64,000 nt of DNA from Streptomyces sclerotialus (GTDB taxonomy: Bacteria; Actinomycetota; Actinomycetes; Streptomycetales; Streptomycetaceae): NCBI GenBank assembly GCA_000719105.1, contig JODX01000003.1, forward strand, positions 287,916 through 351,915, in the 5' to 3' direction. A model generated the notes under the pieces. That model had not been told where the DNA came from. It ran no database searches and saw nothing but the letters and a program-made list of their open reading frames with translations. How positions within the stretch are numbered: the first letter of the stretch is position 1; every line of letters begins with the position of its first letter. Position numbers and translations under genes: made by a program. Of the stretch, positions 61,480 to 64,000 are shown in pieces.

Positions 61480-62659
61480 GCCCGCCACCGTATCGGTCCG
61501 GTTCAGTCTTGAACGAGCGTGCGTACACCAGCGTCAGCAGTACCAGGACCATCGGTACGAGCATGGCGCCGCGGTAGTTCCAAGTGTCGCCCAGCGCTCC
61601 CACCAACGGCGAACCGATCAGAAAGCCGACATAGTTGAAGACGTTCAGCCGTGCCACGGCCGTGTCGGACGCTCCCGGGAAGAGCCGTCCCGCCGCCGCG
61701 AACGTCTGCGGCACCAGCACGCACAGCCCCAGTCCCAGCAGCGTGAACCCGAGCATCCCCACCCAGGGCCCAGGCGCCCCGGCCACCACCGCGAACCCGA
61801 GAGCGGCCACCAGCGCCCCCACCCGTACGACCGTCACGGCCCCGAGACGCCGCACGCCGACGTCCCCGATGGCCCGCCCCAGCAGTGTGGTCACCATGTA
61901 CACGTTGTAGGGGACCGTCGCCAGCTGCTCCGAACTCCCCAGCACGTCCTGGAGGTACTTCGCGCTCCAGTTGGAGACCGTCGAGTCCCCGATGTACGCG
62001 AAGGTCATCACCAGGCAGAGCGGCAGCAGCAGCTTGAAGACCACGGGCCCGGACTCCCCGGCGGTCTGTGCCGTCCGGGCCGTCCGGGACGTCCGGGCCG
62101 ATTCCCCGTCGACGTACCACCGGCTGCCCACCAGCGCCGCCGGCAGCAGCACCAGCACGACCGGCAGGTACGAGACCCACAGCGCCAGCTCCCCGTGCGC
62201 CCCCGCCCAGGCCAGCGAGGCACCCACGATCCCGCCCAGGCTGTACACCGCGTGGAAGCCGAGCATGATGCTGCGCCCGTACGTCCGCTGCAGGCTCACC
62301 CCGAGCATGTTCATCGACGCGTCCAGCGCCCCGACGGCAAGCCCGAAGGCAGCGAGCGCAACGGCCAGGGCCGCCATCCGGTCGCCCGCTCCCACCCCCA
62401 GCAGCGCCAGCAGCACCACCGGCTGGGACCAGCGCAGCACCCGGCTGGGCCGCACCCGCCGCACCAGCCGCTCGGTCACGACACTGCCGACGCCGGCCAG
62501 GACCGGTACGGCCGCCAGGAAGGCCGGCAGCAGCGCGTCGGACACCCCGTACCGGTCCTGAACTGCCGGAATCCGCGTCACCAGCAACGCGAACGCGACG
62601 CCTTGCGCAAAGAAGCTGAACGCCAGGGAGGCCCTACCGCGCCGCAGCACATCGGTCAT
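61430..62659 (-). CDS. MFS transporter
   Basis: 409 aa with about 12 transmembrane helices, of the YbjJ/FucP-like MFS group (MTDVLRRGRASLAFSFFAQGVAFALLVTRIPAVQDRYGV; GALDASMNMLGVSLQRTYGRSIMLGFHAVYSLGG). Between helices 6 and 7 is a short Arg/Thr-Ala repeat loop ([11 protein letters not shown]). Substrate unknown. The ATG is well placed. The gene runs 50 bp into acuC on the same strand. Confidence 0.9.
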   Translation of the reverse strand: MTDVLRRGRASLAFSFFAQGVAFALLVTRIPAVQDRYGVSDALLPAFLAAVPVLAGVGSVVTERLVRRVRPSRVLRWSQPVVLLALLGVGAGDRMAALAVALAAFGLAVGALDASMNMLGVSLQRTYGRSIMLGFHAVYSLGGIVGASLAWAGAHGELALWVSYLPVVLVLLPAALVGSRWYVDGESARTSRTARTAQTAGESGPVVFKLLLPLCLVMTFAYIGDSTVSNWSAKYLQDVLGSSEQLATVPYNVYMVTTLLGRAIGDVGVRRLGAVTVVRVGALVAALGFAVVAGAPGPWVGMLGFTLLGLGLCVLVPQTFAAAGRLFPGASDTAVARLNVFNYVGFLIGSPLVGALGDTWNYRGAMLVPMVLVLLTLVYARSFKTEPDRYGGGHERSRTADVGRGGNRL

Positions 62660-62795
62660 GGCGGCGAGCGTAGGGCCCCGCGCTACCTGTGGGTAGATCC
62701 AGCCAAAGATGAGTTCTCTTCAGCTTCAGCGGGCGACGACGACGGCGGTGACGGTGGCCTCGGACGCCTCGGGCGTCATGGGCGTCATGGGCGCC

Positions 62796-63116
62796 TCAAG
62801 GCCCACGACCGTACACCCGCTCGGCCCGCCGGAACGCCGGGGAATCACGCAGCAGCCGCGCCCAGGCCGCCTCCCGGTCCGCCCGCTCCTTCACCAGCCA
62901 CGGCTTGAGCGCCTCGGTCATCATGGGCCTGCCCGCCGGCACGGAGACCAGTACACCGATCCCCACCGCACTGCTGACGCCGCTGTCCTTGACGAGCATC
63001 AGCCGCGGGTCTCCGGAGACGAAGCCGAGCGCCAGCCCGACGACGTTGACGAACAGGATCAGCGCGGCGAAGGAGCGGGTCTTGCTCCGGCGCTGGGAAA
63101 CCGTGTTCGTCGTCAT
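62796..63116 (-). CDS. Truncated VC0807-like membrane protein
   Basis: 106 aa, matching only the middle of VC0807-family proteins: FAALILFVNVVGLALGFVSGDPRLMLVKDSGVSSAVGIGVLVSVPAGRPMM then WLVKERADREAAWARLLRDSPAFRRAERVYG. Family members are about 200-250 aa with more helices on both sides. It has its own ATG and a purine-rich leader, so it may still be expressed, but it is probably a decayed remnant. Confidence 0.6.
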   Translation of the reverse strand: MTTNTVSQRRSKTRSFAALILFVNVVGLALGFVSGDPRLMLVKDSGVSSAVGIGVLVSVPAGRPMMTEALKPWLVKERADREAAWARLLRDSPAFRRAERVYGRGP

Positions 63117-63209
63117 GCCCCCAGCTTCCCGCCGGGACTCTGTCCGCCAGTGGAAACGATCGTCCGGAGCAGCACGTGACAAATGTCAGGTCGGCAGCCA
63201 TGGCCGGGG

Positions 63210-63854
63210 TCATACCAGCAGGTCAGCCAAGTCCTCCAGGCTCCGGAACAGTTGGGTGGCTCCAGCCAGCTTCGCGGCGGGCGTCATAGCGGTGAACCCG
63301 TAGACGTCCATCCCGGCCGCGACGGCCGCCTGGACCCCGAGCGGACTGTCCTCGACGACGGCACACCGCTCCGGCGCCACCCCCATACGCTCGGCCGCGT
63401 ACAGGAACAGGTCCGGCGCGGGCTTCCCCCGGCCCACATCCTCCGAGCTGAAGATCCGCGCATCGTCGAACCAGCGGTCCAGCCCGGTCTTCCGGTGCCC
63501 CACCCGAATCCGCTCATGGCTTCCGGAGGAGGCCACGCAGTACGGCACCCCGTCCGCCGTGAGCTTCTCCAGCACAGCGACCACGCCGGCCACCGGCTCC
63601 AGGTCGCGCTCGAACGCGGCGAAGACCCGCCCGTGGAAGACGTCGTCGAAGTTCTCGGGCAGTCGTCGGCTCGTACGCTCCTGGATCAGGTCGTGGACGC
63701 GATGCATCGCCGCCCCCATGTAGTCACGGAGGGAATCCTCGTACGAGGTCGGATGCCCGAGCTCGGTCAGATAGGCGGCCAGCAGCCGGTTGGAGATCGG
63801 CTCGCTGTCGACGAGAACGCCGTCGTTGTCGAAGATGACCAGGTCGTATCGCAT
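63210..63854 (-). CDS. HAD family hydrolase (beta-phosphoglucomutase-like)
   Basis: 214 aa. Motif I VIFDNDGVLVDSEP, cap domain from about residue 17, motif II VASSGS, Lys in GRGKPAPDLFLYAAERMG, and motif IV VVEDSPLGVQAAVAAGM. Cytoplasmic phosphatase or phosphomutase of the CbbY/PGMB subgroup; DND in motif I (DxD retained). ATG start 63854, just beyond the rRNA terminator. Confidence 0.92.
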   Translation of the reverse strand: MRYDLVIFDNDGVLVDSEPISNRLLAAYLTELGHPTSYEDSLRDYMGAAMHRVHDLIQERTSRRLPENFDDVFHGRVFAAFERDLEPVAGVVAVLEKLTADGVPYCVASSGSHERIRVGHRKTGLDRWFDDARIFSSEDVGRGKPAPDLFLYAAERMGVAPERCAVVEDSPLGVQAAVAAGMDVYGFTAMTPAAKLAGATQLFRSLEDLADLLV

Positions 63855-63873
63855 GAGTCGACCCTAAACGCAG

Positions 63874-63904
63874 AAAACCCCCGCACCGAAGGTGCGGGGG
63901 TTTT
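63874..63904. terminator. rRNA operon terminator
   Basis: Perfect 14-bp stem (63874-63887 with 63891-63904), 3-nt loop, A-run/T-run flanks; a rho-independent terminator for the leftward rRNA operon. Confidence 0.95.
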
Positions 63905-63913
63905 CTCAATGAT

Positions 63914-64000
63914 TGTTCGGCGGCGTCCTACTCTCCCACAGGGTCCCCCCTGCAGTACCATCGGCGCTGTAAGGCTTAGCTTCCGGGTTCGGAATGTAAC
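63914..64000 (-). rRNA. 5S ribosomal RNA (3' part, cut by window end)
   Basis: The reverse complement reads gttacattccgaacccggaa and ends in gacgccgccgaaca, the conserved 3' two-thirds of actinobacterial 5S rRNA. About 30-35 nt of the 5' end lie outside the window. It marks the end of an rRNA operon transcribed right to left. Confidence 0.97.

Noticed and set aside
1..64000. CRISPR arrays, tRNA genes and insertion sequences
   Set aside because: No spaced repeat array, no tRNA cloverleaf and no transposase were seen; the only repeats are short tandem or duplication scars.

Overview
This window is chromosomal DNA from a streptomycete. GC content is very high with strong third-position GC bias, GTG and TTG starts are common, and the gene content is typical of the genus: class I lysyl-tRNA synthetase, argS, rex-hemA-hemC-hemD, the ECF sigma factor gene bldN with its anti-sigma gene rsbN, ribosomal protein bS22 and acuC. 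The right end runs into a 5S rRNA gene read leftwards, so an rRNA operon lies just outside.

Layout. 0-5 kb: transglutaminase-like protein, a two-component pair (histidine kinase and OmpR-type regulator) and a GT4 glycosyltransferase. 5-9.5 kb: an FMN reductase/LLM flavoprotein operon with a divergent AraC-type regulator, an SDR enzyme, a YnfA-type membrane protein and a small secreted protein. 9.5-14.5 kb: RtcB, two DUF3558-like lipoproteins and a DUF2637 membrane protein. 14.5-21.9 kb: lysS and argS (divergent), a DUF4253 protein, an aminotransferase and a phosphotransferase-like protein. 22-26.5 kb: an HTH/one-TM/secreted-domain protein, a broken DUF4232 lipoprotein, and a LysR regulator divergent from an EamA exporter. 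26.5-27.5 kb: hemB.

27.5-46.2 kb is an accessory block lying between hemB and hemDCA-rex. Its left half holds a frameshifted XRE/TPR regulator, a small Cys-tailed protein, a methyltransferase and a WhiJ-like set (winged-helix protein, RsbW-like ATPase, XRE/DUF5753 protein, DUF397 protein), then a TetR-controlled NTF2-like/NmrA-like pair. Its right half is the most unusual part: four tandem paralogous STAND (NB-ARC type) ATPases with TPR-like C-termini and no DNA-binding domain. Two of them are divergently paired with near-identical SpoIIE/RsbU-type PP2C phosphatases, and all four share a promoter module. Scraps of the neighbouring NmrA and TetR genes lie between the copies and show that the array grew by local duplication.

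46.2-64 kb returns to core functions. Tetrapyrrole synthesis (rex, hemA, hemC, hemD, all overlapping) sits under a Rex operator. Glutaredoxin-like and HAD genes are followed by bldN and rsbN, an acyltransferase/epimerase pair, bS22, a small excisionase-type HTH protein, a phosphatase-like protein, acuC with an MFS transporter, a truncated membrane protein, a HAD hydrolase and the rRNA terminator plus 5S rRNA.

Short 6-13 bp tandem repeats recur in coding and flanking DNA (HK, FMN reductase, glycosyltransferase, SDR leader, HTH gene stop), pointing to frequent slippage.
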